The notes: generated by a model from the letters alone, not told the origin. A stretch of DNA of 7,626 bases from Flavobacteriales bacterium UBA4660 (GCA_002405435.1 DHLU01000171.1:12369-19994); one strand, 5' to 3'. Positions 1-7,400 are shown, counted from the stretch's first letter. Numbers and translations: made by a program.

Positions 1-744
1 AACTACATGGCTGCGCGCTATCTGTTGGATATCGGCCCGCTGCGTAAATACGATCACCCGGCACAGCCGCTCGAAGTATTTGGCATTGGGCGCGAATCAG
101 AATATGACTATCATGCCGATGCTCAGGGGCCGGGTATTATACGGGTTACTGACGAGCTTGATGCAGAAGCAGCCTACTATCTGCTCATCGGCGACGATGG
201 CGGCTCGCTGGAACATACCAGTGATTCGTACCCCATACTCAGCAGTCGGCTGGAGCGCACCTGGGGCTATACCGAAACAGGTGATAACGATGCCGTCCTG
301 GTGCGGGTGCTGGCGGGTGTATTTGCGTCATTCGAAAATCCCGGACTGCTGCTGGCACAGGGCGATGCATTTATGCCCGGAGAACCCGTGTTGTTTATCC
401 CGCTGGAAAATACCGGTGACTACCTTGAAGCCTATGTTGATTTTGAGGGAAGCGGGGTATTTACGGTTGGCGAGCCACCTGTTGTGTCTGTGGAAGAACT
501 GCAACAGGCCGATGTGGTGCTCTATCCCAATCCGGCGGAGGATACCTTTTCCATTCAGTGGGTGCGCAACTGGCCTGCCCAATGGGCGCTGTGCTTGAGT
601 GACCCGACCGGACGCACCGTGCTCCGTCAGCATTGCAGTGGAACCAAAGCCGAGGTTGATATCTCCGGACTATCTCCGGGTATGTATCACTGCACGGCAA
701 GCTACAAGGGCCAGCAGTGGGTCAGGTTGCTCTCGGTGCGGTAA
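1..744 (+). CDS. C-terminal part of a secreted T9SS cargo protein (5'-partial)
   Basis: The frame is open from base 1 (Asn-Tyr before the first ATG at 7) and ends with TAA at 742-744. The 5' end is probably cut by the window, because the opening NYMAARYLLDI resembles the 'YLA-KYGI' segment found inside large Bacteroidota surface proteins. Numbering from the ATG, FGIGRES (25-31) and YYLLIGDDGG (57-66) resemble the DUF8202-type domain that often follows a LamG-like fold in such proteins; this family match is from memory. Residues 165-245 form a type A T9SS C-terminal sorting domain: LYPNPAED at 172-179, DPTGR at 199-203, DISGLSPGMY at 218-227, then a short basic beta end. This domain directs export across the outer membrane by the type IX machinery and is normally removed by PorU. 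The protein is therefore secreted or attached to the cell surface. Its substrate or binding role cannot be read here. Confidence 0.85.
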   Translation, partial: NYMAARYLLDIGPLRKYDHPAQPLEVFGIGRESEYDYHADAQGPGIIRVTDELDAEAAYYLLIGDDGGSLEHTSDSYPILSSRLERTWGYTETGDNDAVLVRVLAGVFASFENPGLLLAQGDAFMPGEPVLFIPLENTGDYLEAYVDFEGSGVFTVGEPPVVSVEELQQADVVLYPNPAEDTFSIQWVRNWPAQWALCLSDPTGRTVLRQHCSGTKAEVDISGLSPGMYHCTASYKGQQWVRLLSVR

Positions 745-1020
745 TGCCGCTCACCGGACATTGCGCCGGACAAGGTTGCCGTGCCGGTTGGACTTGCGGA
801 CACATCCTATAGAATAAAAAGTGGTGTGTTAGCTACCGGCGACCGAAACGTTGACCTGAATACGGGCCTGTTTCGGCAGCATCGGGCAAGAACGGAAGTT
901 CAAAAGGCCTCAACGGCTGCATGGTGCAACAAGGCACTAAACACAGCGTACTCAGCGCGCAGGCTGAAACGTTCAAAAAAAAAGCCCCGTCGCCGGGGCT
1001 TTGAAAAAATTTGCACGCGT
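745..1020. other. Convergent intergenic region without a gene
   Basis: These 276 bases lie between the ends of two converging genes. Open frames crossing the region have low-complexity or basic translations, no family signature, and run through the terminator hairpin, so I call no gene. A 7-bp inverted repeat (CCGAAAC at 843-849, GTTTCGG at 870-876, 20-base loop) has no T-run and no assigned role. The one clear element is the terminator at 975-1002. Confidence 0.6.
975..1002 (-). terminator. Rho-independent terminator of the DUF4190-like gene
   Basis: A perfect 9-bp stem (981-989 with 994-1002, arms AAAGCCCCG and CGGGGCTTT) closes a 4-base loop. Read on the minus strand it is followed by a run of nine T (positions 983-975; the last three overlap the stem base). 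It starts 18 bases after the stop codon of the minus-strand gene at 1021. On the plus strand the stem is followed by GAAAAAATTT rather than a clean T-run, so it would be weaker for the converging T9SS cargo gene, although it may serve both. Confidence 0.88.
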
Positions 1021-1458
1021 TTATTGGGTCACGGTAGTATCTGATTCTCCGGTGTGCTGCTCGATATCCTGCTCGAGGTCATTCAACCCTTCCTCCAACA
1101 TTTGCTTGGCTTCATCCCGAACTTGCTGAAGGGTTGGGTCAGAGGCTACCTTGCTGAGGCCGGTGTAGGCCAGTAAGGAGAGAATCAATGCTACGCCGCC
1201 GATCACAATGCCGGCGATAGCAAGGCCTTTGTTGGCGCCGACCTTGGCTGACTTCTGGAACCCTAAAATGGAGAGCACCACGGCAGCGAGGCACAGTACG
1301 ATCCAGATGATCATGGTGGTTCCGCCACCACCCGTGGTAAGGGCCTGCATGGTAGCAATGCCACCCACAATAAAGTAGCCGACAAGGGCTACCAGTGACA
1401 AAACGAACCCGGTGATACCGAGACCCTTTCCGGGATTTGAGGAAGTTGGTTGATCCAT
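1021..1458 (-). CDS. DUF4190-like small membrane protein with acidic C-terminal tail
   Basis: This 145-residue protein starts at ATG 1458-1456 and stops at TAA 1023-1021. Three hydrophobic segments are visible, at about residues 13-34, 48-67 and 78-99. Segments one and three begin with matching motifs, KGLGITGFVLSLVAL (11-25) and KGLAIAGIVIGGVAL (77-91). This repeat is typical of the DUF4190 and related small membrane families. The short N-terminus is polar (MDQPTSSNPGKG). Residues 105-145 are charged and mainly acidic, predicted helical, and end in a Thr/Ser-rich tail. The function of such proteins is unknown, and nothing here gives a reaction. No good Shine-Dalgarno precedes the start: the upstream bases are AT-rich (AATTATAAACACT), as is common in Bacteroidota. 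The gene lies 236 bases after the macroglobulin gene, same direction, and has its own terminator. The coding call is firm; the family assignment rests on hydrophobic pattern and repeat only. Confidence 0.82.
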   Translation of the reverse strand: MDQPTSSNPGKGLGITGFVLSLVALVGYFIVGGIATMQALTTGGGGTTMIIWIVLCLAAVVLSILGFQKSAKVGANKGLAIAGIVIGGVALILSLLAYTGLSKVASDPTLQQVRDEAKQMLEEGLNDLEQDIEQHTGESDTTVTQ

Positions 1459-1467
1459 AGTGTTTAT

Positions 1468-1487
1468 AATTGGTTGTTTAATTGGTT
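1468..1487. repeat. Short direct repeat AATTGGTT x2 before the DUF4190-like start
   Basis: AATTGGTT occurs at 1468-1475 and again at 1480-1487, a 12-base period, ending 10 bases before the minus-strand ATG. It lies in the 5' untranslated region or core promoter. It could be a regulator site or just AT-rich leader. No function can be assigned. Confidence 0.35.
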
Positions 1488-1542
1488 ACAGGTGCAAGAA
1501 AGCGGAAAACATACTGGCATTTAGACCGGCCCGCTTCGCGTT

Positions 1543-1572
1543 ATTCACAGCCCAAACCCGTATATTGTGAAT
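1543..1572. promoter_or_regulatory. Inverted repeat ATTCACA-N16-TGTGAAT, possible operator
   Basis: ATTCACA (1543-1549) and TGTGAAT (1566-1572) are perfect inverse copies separated by 16 bases, about 85-115 bases upstream of the DUF4190-like start. The half-site TGTGA resembles CRP/FNR-type half-sites, but the 16-base spacer is much wider than the 6 bases (TGTGA-N6-TCACA) of that family. There is no T-run for termination of the upstream gene. A seven-base palindrome can arise by chance. Confidence 0.25.
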
Positions 1573-1660
1573 TTAATGCTGCCTTCCGCGATGCATCTTC
1601 TTGCACGTATAACACACATAGTCAAATCGATAACCCATAGGATAAAAGCAAAGCCACATG

Positions 1661-1680
1661 CTGCGCTGCGCTGCGTTGCG
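1661..1680. repeat. CTGCG tandem repeat just past the macroglobulin stop
   Basis: Three exact copies of the 5-mer CTGCG (1661-1675) and one variant TTGCG (1676-1680) lie 15 bases beyond the macroglobulin stop codon. It is short and non-coding. It might affect transcript structure or be a slippage-prone microsatellite. Confidence 0.5.
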
Positions 1681-1694
1681 GTATGGTCTTGCGG

Positions 1695-4600
1695 TTATTG
1701 CTGCGCCAAACCGCCAGATGCTGGTACCACATTCACCCACTGCCCGCCCGTTCGTGCAGCAATGGAGTTGTCATACATGGCTTCACACGTCATTGCCGGC
1801 AAGTAATAACGGCCGAGGTAGGTCGCGTTTAACTTTACTCTGAACACCTTAGACTGGCTTCTATAGAGATCGAAGTAGCTATATACCCGGTCATCACGGA
1901 AGTCCTGGTACTCGGGTACCTGTGCCTCGATGACCATCGCGCTGATGTCCATGCGCGAATTAATGATTTCCCATCCCGAGGGAAATACCTGGGTAAGAGC
2001 AAGCTCATCGTACCTGCCACGCACGCCCGGATGGGTTACGGTTACCTCCGCCACGAAATCTGTTCCTTGCTCGATTTGGCCAACATTCAGCGGTTGTCCT
2101 GTCATGCTCAGGTAGCGCACACCCATGCTTAGGTTGCTGGCAGAAGCAGTTTCGTTGCCGGCTGCCGGCTGCCCCGTGTTGATCACGCGTATGTAGACGA
2201 GCGCGCTTCCATTGTTTTTGACCTCGATTCGGTTGCCCTTGGCCTGGGCCTGAATGGTCTGCGAAGACAACGGCTTGTCTGTAACCCGCTCCGGACCTGC
2301 TTTTCCATTGAGGGTGCTGATGTACCTGATTTGGCGGGCGGGTTCACCGCCGGCGAATTTCGAAATGGCCATCAGCCCGTAGGCGGTTTCCTGCGTGCTG
2401 CACCATGCAGAAGATGACAGGTGTGCGGCGAGTTCCTTTACGAGGGGCGCCGCCTTGAGCCGGTCGTTCGTGATGACGAGCGTTTCAATCATCATGGCAT
2501 AGTCGCGCCACTGGCTTCCGTAGGTGTAGCCCATAGACTGGTATGGCGCTATGGTGGACGGCAAGCGGCTTATGAGTTGTCTGGCCACTTCGGTTTGCCC
2601 GGCCAGGGCATAGGCCGCAGCCAGGCGGTAGCCTGCTGCCGTTGACAGCAACTTGTCTTCTTTCAACCTATTCATGGCGCCGAGGTCGGCCTGACCGGCA
2701 AGCGCGAGCGTATAAAGCCTATAGGCCTGCACGAGATCGTCTTCACGCCAGTAGTAGTTGCCGCTCGACTCACCCTGCCTGCGCCAGTTTTGGGCGGCCG
2801 TTTTCTGGTAGCCTGTCCATGAAGATTTCCAGCCTGCCGGCAACGTGTAGCCCTTGGCCTCGGCTTCGAGGAAGAAGTGACCGGCATAGTTGGTGCCCCA
2901 CAGGCTCTCGGCGTTTTCACCGGGCCAGTAGGTGAAAGCGCCGTTTCGCAACACGAACTTTGCAAGCCGGTTGATGGCGAATTTTATGTTTTCGGTGGTC
3001 TTGTTTTTTTCAGCCGTACCCAGTTCCATCACATCCGCCATAAACAGTTGCGGGAATGCCCCGGAGACGGTTTGTTCCACACAGCCATGCGGATACTCCA
3101 GCAAGTACTTCAGCCGTCGGCCGAGGTTGACAGGAGGAATGGCGCTGATCTCAAGTGATGTGCTGTTGGTGCCCGAAATGCCCACGAGGTCAAACGTGCC
3201 GCTCCATGTTTTTCCGGGTTCTGCAAGTCCCTCGGTAATTTGTGTCACCGGCGGATTGGCATTGCGGACATTCAGTTCGACCTGATGGGTAGCCGAATAT
3301 CCACCACCGCTGACGGTCACCTTCACGTTGCCGACACCCACCTTGTCCTTTACCCTGAGCGAAAAGTTAACCACCTCATCGCCGGGCTCCGAAAACCTTA
3401 CCGTTTGAGAGGAGGACTGCGTCATGCTGAAAAGGTCATTGGGCTCTACGCGCACGTTCACTTCCTTCACTTTCTTGTCCATTGCAAACACATTTACAGG
3501 CAAGGTCACGTCTTCTCCCGGACCCAACACCCTGGGTAAGGTTGCGAGTACCATCAGTGGTTTTTTCACAGGAACTGATTTTTCAGCATTCCCGTATGCG
3601 AGGTCTCTTCCGGCTATCACCATAACCCGCACACTGCCCACATAATTGGGCATGGTAAAGTTGTGCGACATCGCCTTACCGGCCTCAACGGAGAAGGGCC
3701 CCGCGAACATGCCAACCGGTTTAAACCTGTTGGCCTTTTTACTGCCTTTGGCATCAGACTCGCCGTCACCGCCGAGGCTCAGCAATTTTTCAAGCCGCGC
3801 ACCAAAGGCGCCTATGACCTCGTCATACATATCGTAGGTATTGACACCGAGTGCCTCCCTCGCATAAAAATGGTTCCAGGGGTCTGGTGTTTTGAATCGC
3901 GTCAGGTCGAGTAGTCCTTCATCCACAATCGCCAGGGTATAGGTCATCGCCTTTCCTGATTTTTCAGACACCCGCACATCAAACTTCTTCTCCGGTTCAA
4001 GTTCAGACGCCATGGTAATAACCGGCTGAAGGTGCGACCCCGGATTTTCCACGAATAGCGGCATCACGCCGTAGAGCCTAATTGGTAAATCGTTGGCTGT
4101 CTGGTTGTGGGGTTGCAGCAGGGAGATGTGCACGTAGGCGTTGGGCGTCATGCGTGTGTCCGTGGTGAAAGAATAACTGGTGCTTTCACTGCGTGTTTCC
4201 ACCCACTTGGCCTCAAGCACTTCCGTGCCATTTTCAATGGTCACCAGTGCCCTCGCACCTGCGGAACTTGGAAAAGTCACGGTGCACTTATCGCCGGTGG
4301 TGTATTGGGTTTTGTCGAGTGAGAAGGTCAGCATGGAGGCTCCACCGGGATTTTCGCGTTGAGCACGTCCTGCCCAGCCCGGCCAGTCGACATAGACGGT
4401 TTGTCCGGTGGCATGTCCACCCTTCGGGTCCTCTACGCGGATCAGGTAACGACCCCATTCCGGGTACTTTATGTTGAGGGTAAAACTACCTTTACCATCT
4501 GCAGACGTTGACAACTGCCCCGACTGCAGTGGCACCATACTTCCGCTACCCGTATAATTTGAGAGGTCGTCTCCGGAGGTCTCCCACCACCAGCGCCAGC

Positions 4601-7385
4601 GCACCTCATGGACAGTCCACCGCAGTGAGTCGCGCTTTACGGGCTTTCCGTCTGCGTCAAGCGTAAGTACCTGTATGGCGTGGTTTTCATCGGTGAGCAG
4701 CATTTGACGCTCGCGGTCACCTTTAGGCACCTTCAGGCCGACAAAATAATCGTACGGGGCATAGGGAATGGAAAAACGGTCTACCGAAAAGTCGCCGCCC
4801 TCTTCAAAAACCTTCACGCTGAAATTTGCCGTCAACATACCCGGTGCACGGTCTTTAAGGTCGACCTTCATATCTACTTTCGCATTGCCCGCAGCATCAA
4901 TGCGGCCATCGAAAATGCCCTGCTCCTCACTTGTAAAGTCACGCGTAGGGTCATCAAATGCGTAATCAGCATACTTCTCAAAAACAGTCTTTGACTTCGT
5001 AAAGGTGGCTGACACATTGGCTTTGAGGTTCTTCGCCACCGCACCATGCAGCCAGCGCGCACTGAGGTTGCCGCTTACTGACTGCAGGCCCGTTGTGATC
5101 TTTTCTTTGCCAAAATCTAGGGCCAGCTTAAGCCGGTTGGGTTTAATGGTCTCTATCTTCAGGGTCTTGGAAAATACGGCACCCCCTACCCGCACATTGG
5201 CGGTATAGTTTCCCGTCTCCGCATCACTGTCTGTCCTGGATGTAAAATTGAAAAAGCCGTTTTCTCCGCGTGTCCTTACCATCTTCTGCACCACCTGTCC
5301 GCGCGGATTCACCAGCTCAAAGTTGACCGGATGTGCCGCCGGAATTACCCGCTTCTCATCTTCCAGCATAAAATTGAGAAACAAGGTATCACCGGGTCGC
5401 CAGACGCCGCGCTCACCGTAGATAAAACCCTTCAGTCCCTTCTGGGTCTGCGCCCCATAGGTATCAAAAGTTGACGTCGACAGGGCGTGGTTGCCATCCA
5501 TTTTCAGGTAACCGCGTTGTTTGCCCTGTTTCACCACCACCAGAAAAGGCGTTCCTTTCACATCACTGAGCGCTGCCATGCCCGCTGCATCCGTCTTCGC
5601 GGTGGCTATCGGCTGTTGCTGGTAATTCAGCAAAGACAAGTCAGCACCGGCCAGCGGCTTGGTCGTTAACATATCCGTAATGGCAAACAACATCGCGTTG
5701 TTGTTTCCTTTTTTTGCGATAATGCCTATGTCGCTGGCGAGCAAGTTTTTCCCTTCCGGTCTTCGGTGCTTGAAATATGAAGCACTGCAGGGATTATCGC
5801 GCTCGTCCCAGTCGTAATCCCACCCGTAATAGTCATCATAGTAGTCGTCGTAGTAATATCCTTCCGAAGCATCCCAGTAAGACGATTCGTCTTCATCGTA
5901 TTCCTCCGCATCGGCCAGTTCGGTCATGTTGGCATCCGCTGCTTTTGAGCCGGAAGAATCGGCGCCGCAGTGGTAAAGCGAATAGGCTTGCTTCATGGAA
6001 AGTTCCACACGGTAGACCGCACCCGGTTCTGCCTTTATCAGCTTTTCAAGATCCAGGTAGAAAGTATTCCATTCTCCGAGGTTTTTGCCATCACCGTTGT
6101 TGAGCTTTACGGAGGTGCTCTTTACCGACCTACCCACACGCCTTATTTCCTCCTTACCCGCGAGGTCATTGACCTGTAAAAACTGCGGAATATTGGATTC
6201 GAATATGCGGATTACCCTCACATCCACCGTATGCAGGTTCACCGCGCGAAAAGGGAACACCAGGCCATCCGTCGAAGGCAGGATCACCTTACCGGGATCC
6301 GGAATTTCGATGTCTGGTTTCAGTTCCTCCAGGGAGACCTGTAGTTCCTGCTTCTGCGTGTTTTTAAACCCCATGATATTGCTGATGCCGGTGTGAATGG
6401 TAACCGTGTGTTCACCAGAGATGCGGTAAGGCGGATACACTTTTACCTCGTTGCCGGTAATGGTAAACTTCAGCGACTCCATGTCTTGAATGGTAATCAG
6501 TCCGCGCAGGTCCTGGGCAGGGTCAAGGGGGTCACTGAACTGCAACTGTATGTATTGCTCAGGTTGCTGAACGGCCGCGAAAAAGAATACCTTGAAGTTA
6601 CCGAGTGCGGGAATCTCCTGAACCATCGCATCCTGTGCGTCTGCCCCGATAGATTTTCCGTTCCACTTGATAGATACCGAACCGTCCTTTTCCGTTCGTG
6701 CAATGCTGTCTACCACGAAGGAATGCGACAATGTCTCCATATTAAATGTCCAGCTGACCCTGAGTTCCCGGCCGTCCTGGGTAGCGCTTACTACCTCTGA
6801 GAGTGCCGCCGGCTCAGCTACGTCAGCCGTCTGAACCGAACCGCTGAGCTGCATCCACCTCAGGTCATCATTTTTGTAGGGAGTGATGGAACGTACATTC
6901 AGGCTCAGGCCCTGGTTCATGGCTTGAAATGAAAACACAAATTCGCTCAAATTTTCTGGAACATCCGCTACAATATCTCCAAGGTGTAGTGTGGCCTCGT
7001 AGAGCGGTCCGCGCTTCAACCAGGCCGATGGGGTAAACTCCAGCGTCTGGTCATCTACCCAAACGAGTTCTCCTTCGAGGGAAGGCGAAAACGCGAGCAG
7101 TTTGTCTTTGAGCGGTACACCTGTTTCTACCTGACCCGCGAATGACTCGGTCAATCGCACGCGGATGGTGCCTGCCGCGCTGATATTGCCTGAAGTAAAG
7201 GCAGCGACATACTGGGCAAATTCGGGATTAAAGGGAATAGCCACGCGCTTACCGCAGGAAACAAGCACCAGCAGACCCAGGAGGGGCAACCATAAACGGC
7301 GCGCCGAACAAGGCTGCTTTTTGTTTACCGGAAATAAAAAAGACAAGGCTTTAGCCACGCAGGCATCAGGGAATCTGTTAGTCAT
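1695..7385 (-). CDS. Alpha-2-macroglobulin family lipoprotein with thioester (YfhM-like)
   Basis: This 1,896-residue protein fits the bacterial alpha-2-macroglobulin family, which traps proteases: cleavage of a bait region exposes a thioester that bonds covalently to the attacker. A signal peptide core (31-42) ends in lipobox LVSC, giving lipidated Cys44. Residues 45-600 are N-terminal macroglobulin-like beta domains, interrupted by a Tyr/Asp-rich insert (about 492-530). GERGVWRPGD (657-666) marks the MG2 domain. VDEGLLDL (1154-1161) lies in the bait-region domain, followed by a polar Lys-rich linker (1205-1223). MPNYVGSVRVM (1245-1255) marks the A2M domain. The thioester is C1435-V-E-Q1438 within YPHGCVEQ, followed by the helical thioester domain (GAFTYWPG 1482-1489, TQETAYG 1664-1670) and a C-terminal beta domain. 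The frame is intact. The ATG at 7385 lacks a well-spaced ribosome site; GTG at codon 10 and TTG at codon 14 are alternatives. Cys44 is followed by GKR, not the acidic surface-export signal, so a periplasmic location is inferred. Confidence 0.96.
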   Translation of the reverse strand: MTNRFPDACVAKALSFLFPVNKKQPCSARRLWLPLLGLLVLVSCGKRVAIPFNPEFAQYVAAFTSGNISAAGTIRVRLTESFAGQVETGVPLKDKLLAFSPSLEGELVWVDDQTLEFTPSAWLKRGPLYEATLHLGDIVADVPENLSEFVFSFQAMNQGLSLNVRSITPYKNDDLRWMQLSGSVQTADVAEPAALSEVVSATQDGRELRVSWTFNMETLSHSFVVDSIARTEKDGSVSIKWNGKSIGADAQDAMVQEIPALGNFKVFFFAAVQQPEQYIQLQFSDPLDPAQDLRGLITIQDMESLKFTITGNEVKVYPPYRISGEHTVTIHTGISNIMGFKNTQKQELQVSLEELKPDIEIPDPGKVILPSTDGLVFPFRAVNLHTVDVRVIRIFESNIPQFLQVNDLAGKEEIRRVGRSVKSTSVKLNNGDGKNLGEWNTFYLDLEKLIKAEPGAVYRVELSMKQAYSLYHCGADSSGSKAADANMTELADAEEYDEDESSYWDASEGYYYDDYYDDYYGWDYDWDERDNPCSASYFKHRRPEGKNLLASDIGIIAKKGNNNAMLFAITDMLTTKPLAGADLSLLNYQQQPIATAKTDAAGMAALSDVKGTPFLVVVKQGKQRGYLKMDGNHALSTSTFDTYGAQTQKGLKGFIYGERGVWRPGDTLFLNFMLEDEKRVIPAAHPVNFELVNPRGQVVQKMVRTRGENGFFNFTSRTDSDAETGNYTANVRVGGAVFSKTLKIETIKPNRLKLALDFGKEKITTGLQSVSGNLSARWLHGAVAKNLKANVSATFTKSKTVFEKYADYAFDDPTRDFTSEEQGIFDGRIDAAGNAKVDMKVDLKDRAPGMLTANFSVKVFEEGGDFSVDRFSIPYAPYDYFVGLKVPKGDRERQMLLTDENHAIQVLTLDADGKPVKRDSLRWTVHEVRWRWWWETSGDDLSNYTGSGSMVPLQSGQLSTSADGKGSFTLNIKYPEWGRYLIRVEDPKGGHATGQTVYVDWPGWAGRAQRENPGGASMLTFSLDKTQYTTGDKCTVTFPSSAGARALVTIENGTEVLEAKWVETRSESTSYSFTTDTRMTPNAYVHISLLQPHNQTANDLPIRLYGVMPLFVENPGSHLQPVITMASELEPEKKFDVRVSEKSGKAMTYTLAIVDEGLLDLTRFKTPDPWNHFYAREALGVNTYDMYDEVIGAFGARLEKLLSLGGDGESDAKGSKKANRFKPVGMFAGPFSVEAGKAMSHNFTMPNYVGSVRVMVIAGRDLAYGNAEKSVPVKKPLMVLATLPRVLGPGEDVTLPVNVFAMDKKVKEVNVRVEPNDLFSMTQSSSQTVRFSEPGDEVVNFSLRVKDKVGVGNVKVTVSGGGYSATHQVELNVRNANPPVTQITEGLAEPGKTWSGTFDLVGISGTNSTSLEISAIPPVNLGRRLKYLLEYPHGCVEQTVSGAFPQLFMADVMELGTAEKNKTTENIKFAINRLAKFVLRNGAFTYWPGENAESLWGTNYAGHFFLEAEAKGYTLPAGWKSSWTGYQKTAAQNWRRQGESSGNYYWREDDLVQAYRLYTLALAGQADLGAMNRLKEDKLLSTAAGYRLAAAYALAGQTEVARQLISRLPSTIAPYQSMGYTYGSQWRDYAMMIETLVITNDRLKAAPLVKELAAHLSSSAWCSTQETAYGLMAISKFAGGEPARQIRYISTLNGKAGPERVTDKPLSSQTIQAQAKGNRIEVKNNGSALVYIRVINTGQPAAGNETASASNLSMGVRYLSMTGQPLNVGQIEQGTDFVAEVTVTHPGVRGRYDELALTQVFPSGWEIINSRMDISAMVIEAQVPEYQDFRDDRVYSYFDLYRSQSKVFRVKLNATYLGRYYLPAMTCEAMYDNSIAARTGGQWVNVVPASGGLAQQ
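3072..3083 (-). other. Thioester motif CVEQ (Cys1435-Gln1438) of the macroglobulin
   Basis: These four codons encode C-V-E-Q. In thioester-containing macroglobulins the Cys and Gln side chains form the internal thioester. The preceding YPHG and following T match the family consensus around the site (typically YPYGC-EQ). The motif is complete, so this is a chemically competent member, unlike the thioester-less second paralogue (YfaS-type/MagD) known in proteobacteria. Confidence 0.93.
3717..3773 (-). other. Candidate bait linker of the macroglobulin (residues 1205-1223)
   Basis: Residues 1205-1223 (GGDGESDAKGSKKANRFKP) are glycine-rich, polar and contain four Lys and one Arg. They lie between the conserved bait-domain part (VDEGLLDL, then TPDPW and a YDMYDEVIGAF stretch) and the A2M domain. 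This is where bacterial family members carry the exposed protease-cleavable segment. The role is inferred from position and composition only. Confidence 0.5.
5796..5912 (-). other. Tyr/Asp/Trp-rich insert of the macroglobulin (residues 492-530)
   Basis: About 39 residues are almost all Asp, Glu, Tyr or Trp, including YYYDDYYDDYY (510-520) and WDYDWDERD (522-530). The DNA shows alternating TAY and GAY codons. The insert lies between Cys473 and Cys533, a plausible disulfide pair. It is strongly acidic and aromatic and unlike the rest of the protein. I recall similar stretches before an 'NPC' motif in other Bacteroidota macroglobulins, so it is probably a variable loop rather than an error. Confidence 0.7.
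7254..7265 (-). other. Lipobox LVSC (Cys44) of the macroglobulin
   Basis: Codons 41-44 read L-V-S-C after the hydrophobic core LWLPLLGLLV. Signal peptidase II would cut before Cys44, which would then be lipidated. The stretch before the core is unusually long for a lipoprotein (30 residues), though Arg29-Arg30 right before it is a normal basic n-region. Confidence 0.88.
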
Positions 7386-7400
7386 AGCGGAACTTTTGGT

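Larger units (their letters stand above)
1459..1694. other. Intergenic gap between macroglobulin and DUF4190-like genes
   Basis: These 236 bases hold no convincing gene. The plus-strand open frame beginning near 1567 runs into the macroglobulin gene and looks like a shadow. No T-run hairpin follows the macroglobulin stop, so its transcript may continue. No exact Bacteroidota promoter (TTG, about 20 bases, TAnnTTTG) was found on the minus strand; the nearest partial match to the -7 box is TATGTTTT at 1513-1506, without a fitting -33 box. Short repeats are listed separately. Confidence 0.5.

Noticed and set aside
461..700. Minus-strand open frame antisense to the sorting domain
   Set aside because: The plus-strand frame here encodes clear T9SS sorting motifs; the antisense frame has none.
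843..876. Inverted repeat CCGAAAC/GTTTCGG as a terminator of the T9SS cargo gene
   Set aside because: The loop is 20 bases and there is no T-run afterwards, so it does not fit an intrinsic terminator.
781..1044. Plus-strand open frame of 87 codons in the convergent gap
   Set aside because: It crosses the terminator hairpin, where it encodes an Lys/Arg run from the A-tract, and overlaps the end of the minus-strand gene. It has no family resemblance.
1567..1806. Plus-strand open frame of 79 codons between the two minus-strand genes
   Set aside because: It runs through the pentamer tract and into the macroglobulin 3' end, and its Cys/Ala/His-rich translation looks like a shadow.
5819..5856. 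Repetitive ATAGT/CGTCGT tract as a possible CRISPR or mobile element remnant
   Set aside because: It is the codon-level repeat encoding the YYDD insert, in frame within the macroglobulin, with no spacers or terminal repeats.
6393..6800. Plus-strand open frame of 135 codons, and other plus-strand frames inside 1695-7385
   Set aside because: They are antisense to the macroglobulin, whose frame carries recognisable family motifs throughout. Their translations show no domain or signal and no matching regulatory context.
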